A stretch of 64,000 nt of DNA, from contig NZ_CP082966.1 of assembly GCF_019968605.1 (NCBI RefSeq), positions 3,895,501 through 3,959,500 of the forward strand. Direction: 5' to 3'. The notes beneath the pieces are model-generated. The model saw only the letters and a program-made list of their open reading frames with translations, was not told the DNA's origin and did no database searches. The translations under genes and the position numbers were made by a program. This DNA is from Polaribacter litorisediminis. Its GTDB lineage: Bacteria > Bacteroidota > Bacteroidia > Flavobacteriales > Flavobacteriaceae. Position 1 is the stretch's first letter. Every line of letters begins with the position of its first letter. Below are positions 1 through 9,512 of this stretch, piece by piece.

Positions 1-1207
1 TTATACTGCTATATGAAGTCTGTAGTTTTAAGCTATTATTTTTAAAATATTTAGAAATTCCAAAAGTGTAAGCATTTCCATCTTGTAAAATTGATGTAGT
101 TTGATTTTCAAATTCAGGACTCATACTTTCGTAACGTGCATCAAAACTAAAACCACTTTCTGTTGCATAGCCTGTTTGGACGTTAAAACTATCACCCAAA
201 ACTAAAAATTGACTAATTTGTGTTGGTGCCAACAATTGTGTTGCATTGGCATCTGTAAATACCAAATCTAAATTATCTGCACTTGTATTTACATATTCTG
301 CGAGTAGAGAGAAGCCATTATATTTTAATAAAACATCTGCATATAATTGATTGTAATCTGGTAAGTTATTTGTTCCGTCACCATTGTATAATAAAAAATC
401 TCCATGTCCTTCTCCATTTGAATTACTTACACCTTTGTTGAGACTACCAGCAAATCCAACAACAAATTTTAAGTTTTCTTCTCTGCCTAAATCAACACTT
501 GTAAGGTCATTTCCTTCTTTAAAATAACCTAAAGGAAACAAATCTAAACGACCACCCACTTTTAAACCCCCTAAGTCTGTATCTCTAGAATCTGTACCAA
601 ATGAGTTTCTTCCATCACCAGAAGTTACTGAAAACATTGGGGAAATTCCAAATTTATCGCCAAACTTAGATGCTACAAAAACACCAAATTCACGACCGGT
701 ATTGCTAAAATTTTGACTTAAAAAACTACGATCGTTAAACTGCAATCTGTCTTCTCGATAAGTCATTTCTCTGTTATTTACAAAGGTTTGTTTTTGACCA
801 AAACTTACTGTAATTTTTTCTGTAGGATGATAGGCAACCCAAGCATCCATTAAAGGGTCTGATGAGCTGTAATCTATTTGAATAAAAAAGCTAACTTTCT
901 CTTCTTTTGCAGCTCCTGCAAACTGTAAAAAAGTTCTTTTAGAGTTAAAATTATTATCTGCATCTAAACCTGATGTTTTAATATTTTGATAAGATGGCTG
1001 AATAAAACCGCTCATATTAAAATAATAATCGCCATCATTAAAAGAAAAGTTTAAACCACTGCCTAAATTAAAGGTTGCTTTGTTACGGGGTTCGTCTTCA
1101 AAATTATCATCATCATCATCATCTTGAGCAACAGCAAAAAATGGAATACAAACACATAAAAAGGTACAAAGTGTTTTTGCGTAATTAAAATTCTGAAATC
1201 GTTTCAT
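1..1207 (-). CDS. Porin of the phosphate-selective O/P type, 3' end cut by window edge
   Basis: The reading frame is open from the ATG at 1207 to the window edge, so the C-terminus is missing. It begins with a signal peptide (MKRFQNFNYAKTLCTFLCVC..FFAVAQ) followed by an acidic DDDDDD stretch. The body alternates short beta-strand-like segments typical of 16-18-stranded porins, with GGLKVGGRLDLFPLGYF and FGQKQTFVNNRE closely matching the porin at 2759-4075. It should sit in the outer membrane and pass small anionic or peptide solutes. It is the last visible gene of the operon that starts at 9420, 20 bp after the M14 peptidase. The family assignment is clear, but the substrate cannot be read from the sequence. 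Confidence 0.85.
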   Translation of the reverse strand, partial: MKRFQNFNYAKTLCTFLCVCIPFFAVAQDDDDDDNFEDEPRNKATFNLGSGLNFSFNDGDYYFNMSGFIQPSYQNIKTSGLDADNNFNSKRTFLQFAGAAKEEKVSFFIQIDYSSSDPLMDAWVAYHPTEKITVSFGQKQTFVNNREMTYREDRLQFNDRSFLSQNFSNTGREFGVFVASKFGDKFGISPMFSVTSGDGRNSFGTDSRDTDLGGLKVGGRLDLFPLGYFKEGNDLTSVDLGREENLKFVVGFAGSLNKGVSNSNGEGHGDFLLYNGDGTNNLPDYNQLYADVLLKYNGFSLLAEYVNTSADNLDLVFTDANATQLLAPTQISQFLVLGDSFNVQTGYATESGFSFDARYESMSPEFENQTTSILQDGNAYTFGISKYFKNNSLKLQTSYSSI

Positions 1208-1227
1208 ATTCGATTGTATTTATTCTT

Positions 1228-2757
1228 TTATTTTAAAATTCTATAAATAGGTAATATTGCATCTTTCTCTGTAGGTAAAACTCCAAAACTGACAAAGCTA
1301 TTTGGGGCTTCTGGTTCTAAAACTTCTACAATTAAATTCGCGTTTTTTTGGTTTAAAGAAACCATAAATGTTCCTTTAGCAAATACTTTTTGTTGTTTAT
1401 GAATTTCTGTTTTTACTTTTTGTAAATTCATCTGTTCATATTTTTTTGAGTTTCTCTTATATTCTATTATTTTATAAATTTCAACCTCAATTTTTTTATC
1501 TTCTTCTAAAACCTTAATTTTTGCCCCTAAAGTTTTTAACTTTTCAATTATTTCTTTTTGACTTGCATCAATTAAATATGCTTTTGGAGTTGGTCTTATT
1601 AATACAGCAGAAGATAACCAAGCATCTCTTTTTGTTACTTCTAACTCAATAATTTTTTCGGTATCTAAATCAAGCATTTGTAATTTGCTTGTATATACTT
1701 TTCTTTTACTGGTAACCACAATTTCTTTCTCATCATATATAGCTTTTTGAATTACTTCTTTTAGCTCTTTTTTGTGTGCAATAGCTGTTTTTAAATAAGA
1801 TGTAGCTACTAAAAAAATAGATTGTATTCTTCGTTTAAAACTGGTTCTTCCAAGGTTTACACCTCTAATTTCTACTAAAGAAGAAATGGTATTGGTTAAG
1901 GCATAATTTGTAGCACTAGATCTTGCACTTATTGAACCTTGATTAAAGTGGATATCTCCTCTGTATTTTGTAGTTGAAATATATGGATGGTTTCTTAATT
2001 TGTTTTCATTCAAAAGATCTGAAGCATTTTTCACAAATAATTTTTCAGTGAATTCTCGTAAATTTTTAGGGACATTTAAATTGCCACTGTACAAAAACAT
2101 TACATCAAATATATTGGCTACACCAAAATTTCCAAGCTTTGAAAAATCTCTTCTATAAGCAGTGTACTCATGAAAGTCCAAAGCTACTTCTGGGTTAAAA
2201 TTAGAAAAAGCTTGTTTTAAAATTACACTTTCTTTTGCCATTAATTTAGTTTGATCTCTATTTAAGTCTAGCCCATTTGCAGCATATCTACTTTCTTTTA
2301 AATAGCCGTCTATATTTGCCATTGGTATTACTGCCAAATCTATATCATCTAATAAATGAGTGTAATTTTTATCATTTAAAAGTTGATGCATTACATATAA
2401 AACTCCCTCTGTACTCGCCAATTCATTTCCATGCAATCCCCCTTGAAAGAAAACTTTTATTTTTTCTTTTTGATTGGGGTTCGTCATTTTAACAAAAGGT
2501 ATTTTCTTTCCTTTTTGACTTTCACCTATATAAGAAATCTGTACTTTGTTAGGATGATTTTTTGCTAAGCCTTCTAAAAAAGCATACAACTCTTCATCTG
2601 TTGTAAAACCTTTTTCCTTTTTTAAAGCAGGGGTTACATTTTTTACCTCTTCAAAATCTGGAAAAATTTTTTTAGTTACGCTCTTTGTTTGCGGGTTTAA
2701 CTGCCCAAAAACAGAAGCTGAAATAAATAATAATAGTATGTGGCCAAGTTTTATCAT
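1228..2757 (-). CDS. Secreted M14-family zinc carboxypeptidase
   Basis: This is a 509-aa protein with a signal peptide (MIKLGHILLLFISASVFGQ). The M14 signature is complete: zinc ligands in GGLHGNE (HxxE), the substrate-binding Arg in GLDLNRD, the third zinc His in DFHEYT, and the catalytic Glu in SLVEIRG. The peptidase domain fills about residues 45-320, and a C-terminal extension of about 180 residues has no fold I recognise. The ATG at 2757 is preferred over an in-frame TTG at 2769 because it leaves one base after the upstream porin stop. M14 enzymes remove C-terminal residues from peptides. Next to an isoaspartyl dipeptidase, porins and dicarboxylate carriers, it probably trims peptides in the periplasm or outside the cell (inference). 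Confidence 0.88.
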   Translation of the reverse strand: MIKLGHILLLFISASVFGQLNPQTKSVTKKIFPDFEEVKNVTPALKKEKGFTTDEELYAFLEGLAKNHPNKVQISYIGESQKGKKIPFVKMTNPNQKEKIKVFFQGGLHGNELASTEGVLYVMHQLLNDKNYTHLLDDIDLAVIPMANIDGYLKESRYAANGLDLNRDQTKLMAKESVILKQAFSNFNPEVALDFHEYTAYRRDFSKLGNFGVANIFDVMFLYSGNLNVPKNLREFTEKLFVKNASDLLNENKLRNHPYISTTKYRGDIHFNQGSISARSSATNYALTNTISSLVEIRGVNLGRTSFKRRIQSIFLVATSYLKTAIAHKKELKEVIQKAIYDEKEIVVTSKRKVYTSKLQMLDLDTEKIIELEVTKRDAWLSSAVLIRPTPKAYLIDASQKEIIEKLKTLGAKIKVLEEDKKIEVEIYKIIEYKRNSKKYEQMNLQKVKTEIHKQQKVFAKGTFMVSLNQKNANLIVEVLEPEAPNSFVSFGVLPTEKDAILPIYRILK

Positions 2758-2758
2758 T

Positions 2759-4075
2759 CTAAAATGCAAGTGTTAGCATTATTCTTACTAGATTTTCGTT
2801 ACCCATAATTGCATTTCCTTGTAAATCGTTAATACCTAATTTACCATCTACATGTGTATAAGATGCTTGTATTTTTGCTCCATAACTTCTAGATAAATAT
2901 TTGCTAACTCCAATAGTATAATAGTTGGGTCTATTGTAAAAAGTAGCATTATTTAAAAAGGAATGTTCGTCTCCAATTAAGTGTGTGTATCTTCCATCAA
3001 TGGAAAAACCATTTCTGAATAGATAGCCCATTTGAATGTTGTAGGCTTCACCTAGCATCATTCTTCCTCTCACGTAATTTTCTATATCTTGTGCACCATT
3101 TACTAAAAAGGTTGTTGATGTAGTTCCGTTATTTCTAACCCTTTGGGTAATGTCTCCGGGAACAGATGCTCTTGAACTTATGTATTCTCCTATTGCAGAA
3201 AACCCTCGATATTTAAATAAAAAGTCTATTCCATATTTTGTGTAATCTGGTAATGATTCTTCATCATTAGCATTTAAGTATACTATAGACCCACTTGCTC
3301 TTCCTCTTCTACTACTCATGCCATTATTCTGACTTAAGTGAACTCCAACAACTAATTTAGGTGCTCTTTCTCTAACTACATCTGCTTGCCTAAATTGCCC
3401 AAAGTTTGTGAATAAACCAAAAGGTAAAAAATCTAATCGTCCACCTACTTTTAAACCTCCTCTGTCACCAGCAAAAACGTTTGCGCCGTCTCCATTTGTT
3501 AATACAAAATAAGATTTTAACTGAGAACCTCCACCCGTTCTAAAACGTCCTTCGAGAAATAACCCAAATTCTCTAATACTTGCAAAAGCAGATGTTAAGC
3601 GACTTCTTTCAACTAATTGCAAAGCATTAGAGTTCATAAATAGTTCTCTATTGTCTGTAAATGTTGCTCTTTGACCAAATGTTGCTTTAATTCTATTAGT
3701 TATTGCATAAGAAACAAAAGCATCTAACAAGTAGTTATTGTCTTCTGTATCAACTTCATTAGCACCTGCCAAATCTACTTGAAAACGATAGCTAAATCTT
3801 TGATTTGCTGAGTTTCCTGAGAGCCTTAAACGCAATCTTCGCATTCTAAATCTATTGGCTGTTTCTGTAGTTTCGTTTGTAAAACTTTTAGACTCAAAAC
3901 TTGGCTGAATATATCCTTGTAATTTAATTGTGCTGCCATTTGCATTTTCAAAATTATAGCCTTCTCCAAAACTGTAACTATACAATTCTGTATTTTGAGC
4001 TATTGATGTAAAGCTCAATGATAGAGCTAAAAAAACAATAGTTAGTTTAAAGTTGTTCATCGTTTTATTTTTCAT
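2759..4075 (-). CDS. Porin of the phosphate-selective O/P type
   Basis: This is a 438-aa outer-membrane barrel protein with a signal peptide ending ..SFTSIAQ. Internal motifs GGLKVGGRLDFLPFGLF and FGQRATFTDNRE are shared with the porin at the left edge of the window, so the two are paralogues. The chain ends in hydrophobic Phe (MLTLAF), as expected for barrel insertion. The ATG at 4075 lies just after the dipeptidase stop at 4077, and a TTG at 4087 is the less likely start. It is probably the outer-membrane entry route for the substrates of this operon. The exact solute is unknown. Confidence 0.87.
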   Translation of the reverse strand: MKNKTMNNFKLTIVFLALSLSFTSIAQNTELYSYSFGEGYNFENANGSTIKLQGYIQPSFESKSFTNETTETANRFRMRRLRLRLSGNSANQRFSYRFQVDLAGANEVDTEDNNYLLDAFVSYAITNRIKATFGQRATFTDNRELFMNSNALQLVERSRLTSAFASIREFGLFLEGRFRTGGGSQLKSYFVLTNGDGANVFAGDRGGLKVGGRLDFLPFGLFTNFGQFRQADVVRERAPKLVVGVHLSQNNGMSSRRGRASGSIVYLNANDEESLPDYTKYGIDFLFKYRGFSAIGEYISSRASVPGDITQRVRNNGTTSTTFLVNGAQDIENYVRGRMMLGEAYNIQMGYLFRNGFSIDGRYTHLIGDEHSFLNNATFYNRPNYYTIGVSKYLSRSYGAKIQASYTHVDGKLGINDLQGNAIMGNENLVRIMLTLAF

Positions 4076-4076
4076 C

Positions 4077-5225
4077 TTAAGATTCAAAATTTCCTTTTAC
4101 TATAACTACGCCATCTTTCATCATTTGTTTTCCTTTTGCAAAAACATCAACTAAATTTAAGTCATTATCAAAAACACAGAAATCTGCATCATTATTTACT
4201 TTGATGATTCCTTTGTATTTTAAACCTAAATTTTTTGCTGGGTTTGAAGTTACTAGTTTAAATGCTTCCTCTATTGGTAGATTTCCTTTCTTAACTAGTA
4301 AAACTGTTTCTTCTAAATTTTTATTAATTAAAGCGCTTTTAGTACCAATTGCATTGCCTTGATCGCTGAACTTTGTTAAACCTGCATGACCATCTGTACT
4401 AAAGGTTAAATTTTCTATAGACACACCTTGTTCTAAAGCATATAAAACAGATTTGTAGGGAGCAATGTATTGTGAAGCAGCTGTTGTAATATCTATCATA
4501 CCTCCTAATTTAGCAAACTCTATTGCTTGATTAAAAAGTGTCTCAGTTCTGCCAACATGTGTTGGAGAGATATGTTCTATTGGAAATTGATGTTTTTGAA
4601 CCAATTCAAAAAGTAAATCCATTTTGGTATCTAAATCTCCAAGGTGAACATGCAAAATCCCTTTTTTACCTCCAATGAAACCTCCATTTCTAATTTGATT
4701 TAATTTTCTTAACAACTCAGTAGCTGTTGGATAAGAAGATCTTATATCACTTATCGCTATTTTACAACCAATGACTTTATCAATAAAAATCATATCAGCT
4801 TGTATAGAGTCAGTTATTGTTGGGGTATCTACACCATAATAACCACAAAACATAGATGTTGAAATACCTTCTTGCTCTAGTGCCTTTACCTTACCATACA
4901 ATGTTCTAATATCTCTAACTGTGCCATCTGTACCTAATAAACTGTTTATAGTGGTTGTACCACAAGCTATCAATTCTGATAGTTGTACTTCTGGTGTCAT
5001 CGAAGAAAAACTTCTTTTTCCTCCAGCTCCAATTACATGAATGTGTTGATCTATCAGACCAGGAGTAACTGTTTTCCCTTTGGCATCCCAAATATTTGTA
5101 TTTTTATTAATGTAAGCGTCTAAATTATCTTCAATAGCAACAATTTTTTCACCAACAATAAGAATATCTTTTTTACCTAAAGCTTTAGGTGCATATAAAT
5201 TTGTATTTTTTAATAGTGTAAACAT
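4077..5225 (-). CDS. iadA: Isoaspartyl (beta-aspartyl) dipeptidase
   Basis: This 382-aa member of the amidohydrolase superfamily has the usual IadA length. The metal-binding motif GLIDQHIHVIGAGG is at about residues 57-70. The Lys that is carbamylated in this family is likely the one in GCKIAISDIRSS. Metal His residues lie in LHVHLGD and SPTHVGR, and the catalytic Asp in STDGHAG. The enzyme hydrolyses beta-aspartyl dipeptides, which arise from isoaspartate-damaged proteins or from cyanophycin breakdown. There is no signal peptide, so it is cytoplasmic. It sits directly after a C4-dicarboxylate carrier with no intergenic gap, which suggests imported dipeptides are split to give aspartate. Other beta-aspartyl substrates are possible. 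Confidence 0.88.
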   Translation of the reverse strand: MFTLLKNTNLYAPKALGKKDILIVGEKIVAIEDNLDAYINKNTNIWDAKGKTVTPGLIDQHIHVIGAGGKRSFSSMTPEVQLSELIACGTTTINSLLGTDGTVRDIRTLYGKVKALEQEGISTSMFCGYYGVDTPTITDSIQADMIFIDKVIGCKIAISDIRSSYPTATELLRKLNQIRNGGFIGGKKGILHVHLGDLDTKMDLLFELVQKHQFPIEHISPTHVGRTETLFNQAIEFAKLGGMIDITTAASQYIAPYKSVLYALEQGVSIENLTFSTDGHAGLTKFSDQGNAIGTKSALINKNLEETVLLVKKGNLPIEEAFKLVTSNPAKNLGLKYKGIIKVNNDADFCVFDNDLNLVDVFAKGKQMMKDGVVIVKGNFES

Positions 5226-6626
5226 TTATATATAGTGATATATTAACATTATTATTAATGCTATGGTTAAAGGAATTAAGTTTCTTTTTACTATTTGTAA
5301 TGTGGTAACCCCTGCAATTTCTGCTGTTGCAATAAGTACTCCAGCTACGGGCGAAACTGTTCTACCCATAGATGCTGATAGTTGCATAGGAAGAATTATT
5401 GAGCTACTTTCTATACCTAAAGATTTTGCAATTTTTGGTATTAAAGGCCCAAAAGCAAAAAAGGATGCATTTCCACTTCCCATAAGCATCGAGGCTAAAA
5501 AAATCATAATAGTCATTACAATACCAATACCAATTGCGCCAAAACCTGCATTTTCCGCAACAGATATTAGACCATCAATAAAACCTAAACTAATTAATCC
5601 TTTTGCAAAAATATCTGCTGTAATAATTAATGTAACTACTGTTTTAAAAATGTTCCCCATTCCGTTCCAAAAAACCTGTAATGAGTTCATTACTTTTTTA
5701 ATGTTTTTTATTCTAATCAATTCGAAAAGGAGCGCTACAAACAAACTAATGAACATAGCAGTTGTAGTATCTAAGGTGATTGGAATTGGGAAAAAATCAA
5801 AAATTTTTGAAAATACAATTAATAGTAGAATTGGAAGTACAGGAATTAAAGCATAAATTACCGGAGTTTTAATTTCTACTTTTTCTTCTTTCTCTCCTTC
5901 AGCTTCTTTTACTTTTATAACAACCTCAACTTTCTTTAATTTTTCTTTCTCTTTTTTATCAAAGTATTTATTAACAAAGTAATAGCTTATCATCATTGAT
6001 AAGCTTAAAGGTAAAACCAGAGGAATTTGATAATCTAAAAAGAAAACAATGGTATCTATATTTGTTATTGTAGTTGCACTAGCTGTTATTGCTGATGCAG
6101 GGCCAATACCAAATGCTGTAGCTGCTGTTATTACAGAAACTGCTGATAATTTACTAACACCTAAATTTACTAAAATTGGAAATAATGAAGCCATTAAAAG
6201 TAAGCCTAAACCTGCTGCAGATGGAATTGCCGTAAACAAAACTTGGCCAATTGGTATAACCATAGATGCTGCTATATATGGATATTTTTTAAATAATTTT
6301 AAAGGTTTCATCGCTACTTGGACAAGCTTTTTAGAAGCTCCTATTTTATCTATATAAGCAACAAAACCTCCTATTGACATAATCATTAAGCCAACACCTG
6401 CATTCGTTTTTGAAAACGATTCTTTGATGTATCTAAACAAATTGAAACCAGCAAAACCTGTATCATTTTTTAATGCTGGTAAATTATAATTCAATAGCTG
6501 AGCTATTACCAGCATTAACAATCCTGCAACCAATAAAACAGCATGAGGATTGTGTTTTTTTAGTAAAAGTCTTGCAACAATTACTATAAAAAATAACGAT
6601 ATAAAAATGCCTAAATAAGTGCTCAA
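5226..6626 (-). CDS. dcuC: C4-dicarboxylate transporter, DcuC family
   Basis: This 466-aa inner-membrane protein has about 12 hydrophobic segments and a charged cytoplasmic loop (KKEKEKLKKVEVVIKVKEAE) near residues 220-250. N- and C-terminal halves with AGLGLLLMASLFP and MGSGNASFFAFGPL fit the DcuC family, which exchanges or takes up fumarate, succinate, malate and aspartate. No upstream in-frame ATG exists before a stop codon, so translation seems to begin at the TTG at 6626. The first transmembrane helix follows at once. The gene abuts iadA. DcuC proteins are also found with peptide-catabolic genes, so amino-acid or dipeptide transport is an alternative. Confidence 0.82.
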   Translation of the reverse strand: MSTYLGIFISLFFIVIVARLLLKKHNPHAVLLVAGLLMLVIAQLLNYNLPALKNDTGFAGFNLFRYIKESFSKTNAGVGLMIMSIGGFVAYIDKIGASKKLVQVAMKPLKLFKKYPYIAASMVIPIGQVLFTAIPSAAGLGLLLMASLFPILVNLGVSKLSAVSVITAATAFGIGPASAITASATTITNIDTIVFFLDYQIPLVLPLSLSMMISYYFVNKYFDKKEKEKLKKVEVVIKVKEAEGEKEEKVEIKTPVIYALIPVLPILLLIVFSKIFDFFPIPITLDTTTAMFISLFVALLFELIRIKNIKKVMNSLQVFWNGMGNIFKTVVTLIITADIFAKGLISLGFIDGLISVAENAGFGAIGIGIVMTIMIFLASMLMGSGNASFFAFGPLIPKIAKSLGIESSSIILPMQLSASMGRTVSPVAGVLIATAEIAGVTTLQIVKRNLIPLTIALIIMLIYHYI

Positions 6627-6642
6627 ATTAAATTTTTAGAAA

Positions 6643-7647
6643 TTAAAATGATGATCCGTCTAATTTTGTTCCTGGTGAAAACAACGCTCTATTTGTAGCG
6701 TCTATTCTTGAATGTTGCTCAAAACTGCCAGTTAAATCTGGGTTTCTTGTATAAGATTCATCTGGATTATTAGAAAGGGGTTCCACATCAAAAGTTAAAA
6801 TTACGTTTCCAGAGGTGTCTTTTATGGTCATAAAGTCTCCTGAATTTGACATGTTTAATAAACCTTCTGAAGCTGTTTGAACAACTGCACCATCAAAACT
6901 CCCTGTTGGTGTACCGCCTCCAAAGACTATTAACACACCATTTCTAGGAACAATAGAACCTTCGGGAAAAGTGTGTCTTAATCTGCTAGCATCTTCTATG
7001 GTGTAACCAGAAATATCTAATTGATTTCCTGAATTAAAGAACTCAATAAATTCATCTTCATTTGCGTCTCTTGTTCCATCTCCATTTGCGTCACCTGCAC
7101 TACCTGAAGCAGGGTCATACAACACTTCATTTATTAAAAACCCTAAAAAAGGACATCCATTATTATTTACATCTCCAGGAGTATTTGGGCAGTTGTCATT
7201 TGCGTCCAAAACTCCGTCATTATCTGTATCTGAATCATCATCTTGTAAAGAAATGGTAATCTCATTCATACCCAATACTAAAAACCCAGAAGTATTCTCA
7301 ATATTTATAATTATTGTTTCTGGGCCTTCTATCTCTTGATCTTGGATACTTGAAATTGTTAAAGTACCTGTATTTCTTCCTGAAGAAATCGAAATTGATG
7401 AAGATGTTGATGTATAATCTGAGGCAGATGCTGTACCTGTAAATGTAACCGGAATTGTTATATTTTCGGTAGCACTACTATTTAGAGTGGCTGTTAAAAC
7501 AACAGATTGCGAATTTTCACCCAAATTAACAGCATCTACTGTAAGTTCTACTGCCGGTAGAATATCATCTGTTTCGCAAGAAACCAAGAATAAACTCACT
7601 AAAAATAAGGCAATAAAACTCTTATATAAAAATTTTGAAATATTCAT
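6643..7647 (-). CDS. Lipoprotein with Calx-beta, thrombospondin-3-like and lamin-tail domains
   Basis: This 334-aa protein has a lipoprotein signal peptide with lipobox LFLVSC. A Calx-beta-like domain spans about residues 33-135. A calcium-binding thrombospondin type 3-like linker (DTDNDGVLDANDNCPNTPGD) and a lamin-tail domain (from LINEVLYDP to about residue 300) follow. The lamin-tail domain is paralogous to the one in the next gene upstream, sharing PTGSF.GA.VQTASEG. Such proteins usually face the cell exterior. The role is unknown; the operon context suggests surface binding of a substrate. The gene is 48 bp after the type IX-secreted paralogue. Confidence 0.8.
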   Translation of the reverse strand: MNISKFLYKSFIALFLVSLFLVSCETDDILPAVELTVDAVNLGENSQSVVLTATLNSSATENITIPVTFTGTASASDYTSTSSSISISSGRNTGTLTISSIQDQEIEGPETIIINIENTSGFLVLGMNEITISLQDDDSDTDNDGVLDANDNCPNTPGDVNNNGCPFLGFLINEVLYDPASGSAGDANGDGTRDANEDEFIEFFNSGNQLDISGYTIEDASRLRHTFPEGSIVPRNGVLIVFGGGTPTGSFDGAVVQTASEGLLNMSNSGDFMTIKDTSGNVILTFDVEPLSNNPDESYTRNPDLTGSFEQHSRIDATNRALFSPGTKLDGSSF

Positions 7648-7695
7648 TTTCGTATTGATTTAATTTTCTAAATAAGTGTAAACTGATGCTATTTA

Positions 7696-9420
7696 CTACC
7701 TAATTAACAGCTTTTTAGTAATTGACGAATTTGCTTGAGATACTTTAATTAAATAAACACCTGTTGCCAAATTTTCAATATTTAGCTGATTATTATTGAA
7801 TTCACTTTTCACTTTTTTTCCTAAAACATTAAATACACTTACATCTAATTTTTCATTTGAATTAGATTGTATGGCAACAAAACTCTCAAACTTAGAAACT
7901 GGATTTGGAAAAATATTAAAACTACTTTGTGTAAATTTATCGATATCTAAAACAGACCCATCAATTTTTAAACCTGGTGAAAAAGCTAAACTTGAATTAG
8001 CATCCGTATGCAACACAAAACTACCTGTTAAATCTGGACTTCTAGTTACAGATTGGTTTTGACTATGACTAATACCTGTTGATGAACTGCTATATACTAG
8101 AGCAACATCATCGTTTGTATTTGTTATGGTTATTATATCGTCACTATTTGATAAGTTAAGCTCAGGCTCTGTTCCTTCAGAAGCTGTTTGTACAATAGCA
8201 CCTCCAAAACTTCCTGTTGGTGCACCTCCTCCAAATAAAACTAAAAAGCTATTGGCAGGTATAATTGTTGATGCTGGGAAAATATGTCTTGGTTCATTAT
8301 TTGTTAAACCATTGGCGTCGTATAATTTATATCCACTTATGTCTAAGGGGTCATTAGAGTTATTATAAAATTCAATAAACTCATCTTGAGCAGAATCTCT
8401 TGTTAAATCTCCATTTGCATCACCTTCTACTTCTGTAGTTTGATCATCATCACCTGCAGGATCAAATAAAACTTCATTTATTAATAATGGAATGCAATCT
8501 GGGCTTTCTATTGTGGCACTTAAATCGCAAACACCACCATCTGCAGTATCTTTTAAAGTAACTGTAACATCTGTGCCTTCTGCAATTCCAGTAATTTCTA
8601 TAGTTCCTATTGCTGTTGCCGTTGGGTTATCACCTCCAATAGTTCCAGTAGTTGTTGTTATAACGAATGTTTTACCAATATTTCCACCAGCGAAATCAAC
8701 AAAAGCAGTGTATGTATCGGCTGTGTCCCCTGCGAGTGCAGTATTACATGAAGTGTTAATGTCTCCTAATGTAGTTGTGCATGTATCTGCTGTTGGTGTC
8801 CAACCTGAACCTGATCCTAAAGGATAGGTACCTCCTAAATTATTAAAGAAAGCTTCAAGTCCAGCACCTGCAGGATCTGAACATTTACTTTCTCCATCAA
8901 GAGAATTTTTACCACTGTAATCCCAGTGTGTTTCGTCCCAAACTCCAGTATCAGGAATACCAGATTTTCTTGAAACTACAGAATCATCATGCTCCCAAAC
9001 AGTATCATTATCTGCATCTGTTTCTGTTCTTCCAAACTGGCTTACTATGTTTCCATTCAATACAACTTGATAGCCATCATCGCCATTTGTAGATGAACCC
9101 ACTACTACTGTATTTGTAGCATCGAAAGTTGTTGAAGGAAACTCTGCTTTCATCAAATCAAGATCTCTTACTAAGTACACAAAAGAATCGGTTATAGTTC
9201 CTAATGCTGAAACATCAATTTGATTTTCAGACCAAGATGCTCCATTTTGCATATAATTTACTAAAACCTCTGTAGAAAAATTTACAGTACCATCTACATA
9301 TAACTCCACAGTTTTTACAAAAGGAGAACTACAATCTGTTTCAATAATTTTTGTAATTGTAACATTTTGTGAAAAAGCGTTAAACGAGATAAATAAAAAT
9401 AAAAAGTAAAATTTTTTCAT
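7696..9420 (-). CDS. Lamin-tail domain protein with type IX secretion sorting domain
   Basis: This 574-aa protein starts with a Sec signal peptide (MKKFYFLFLFISFNAFSQ). It carries an N-terminal domain with DxDxD-rich loops, a lamin-tail domain at about residues 310-450 (LLINEVLFDPAGDDD..DEFIEFYNN), and a C-terminal type A sorting domain of about 70 residues (NIFPNPVS...LATGVYLIKV...KKLLIR). That tail directs export through the type IX system and attachment to the outer surface. It is the first gene of the minus-strand operon and lies 61 bp downstream of a paired repeat that matches the one at the MocR divergent promoter. No catalytic motif was recognised. Confidence 0.83.
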   Translation of the reverse strand: MKKFYFLFLFISFNAFSQNVTITKIIETDCSSPFVKTVELYVDGTVNFSTEVLVNYMQNGASWSENQIDVSALGTITDSFVYLVRDLDLMKAEFPSTTFDATNTVVVGSSTNGDDGYQVVLNGNIVSQFGRTETDADNDTVWEHDDSVVSRKSGIPDTGVWDETHWDYSGKNSLDGESKCSDPAGAGLEAFFNNLGGTYPLGSGSGWTPTADTCTTTLGDINTSCNTALAGDTADTYTAFVDFAGGNIGKTFVITTTTGTIGGDNPTATAIGTIEITGIAEGTDVTVTLKDTADGGVCDLSATIESPDCIPLLINEVLFDPAGDDDQTTEVEGDANGDLTRDSAQDEFIEFYNNSNDPLDISGYKLYDANGLTNNEPRHIFPASTIIPANSFLVLFGGGAPTGSFGGAIVQTASEGTEPELNLSNSDDIITITNTNDDVALVYSSSSTGISHSQNQSVTRSPDLTGSFVLHTDANSSLAFSPGLKIDGSVLDIDKFTQSSFNIFPNPVSKFESFVAIQSNSNEKLDVSVFNVLGKKVKSEFNNNQLNIENLATGVYLIKVSQANSSITKKLLIR

Positions 9421-9480
9421 GCGAGATAGTTTTTAATGATTAATAAAGTATAAAATTAAACTTAAATAATACCTATTGAA

Positions 9481-9512
9481 GATACCGGTTTAATAATAAT
9501 TAGAATACCAGT
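9481..9512 (-). promoter_or_regulatory. Paired direct repeat, candidate MocR operator upstream of the lamin-tail/iadA operon
   Basis: Read on the minus strand there are two 9-bp boxes, ACTGGTATT (9512-9504) and ACCGGTATC (9489-9481), with starts 23 bp apart. The same box type and the same 23-bp period occur at 10997-11031 beside the regulator. The site is 61 bp before the start codon of the first operon gene. MocR regulators are known to bind direct repeats; binding here is inferred. Confidence 0.55.

Noticed and set aside
5263..5856. A 197-codon open frame on the plus strand
   Set aside because: It lies entirely opposite the DcuC gene and shows only the hydrophobic mirror pattern of a membrane protein gene; no start context or family motif.
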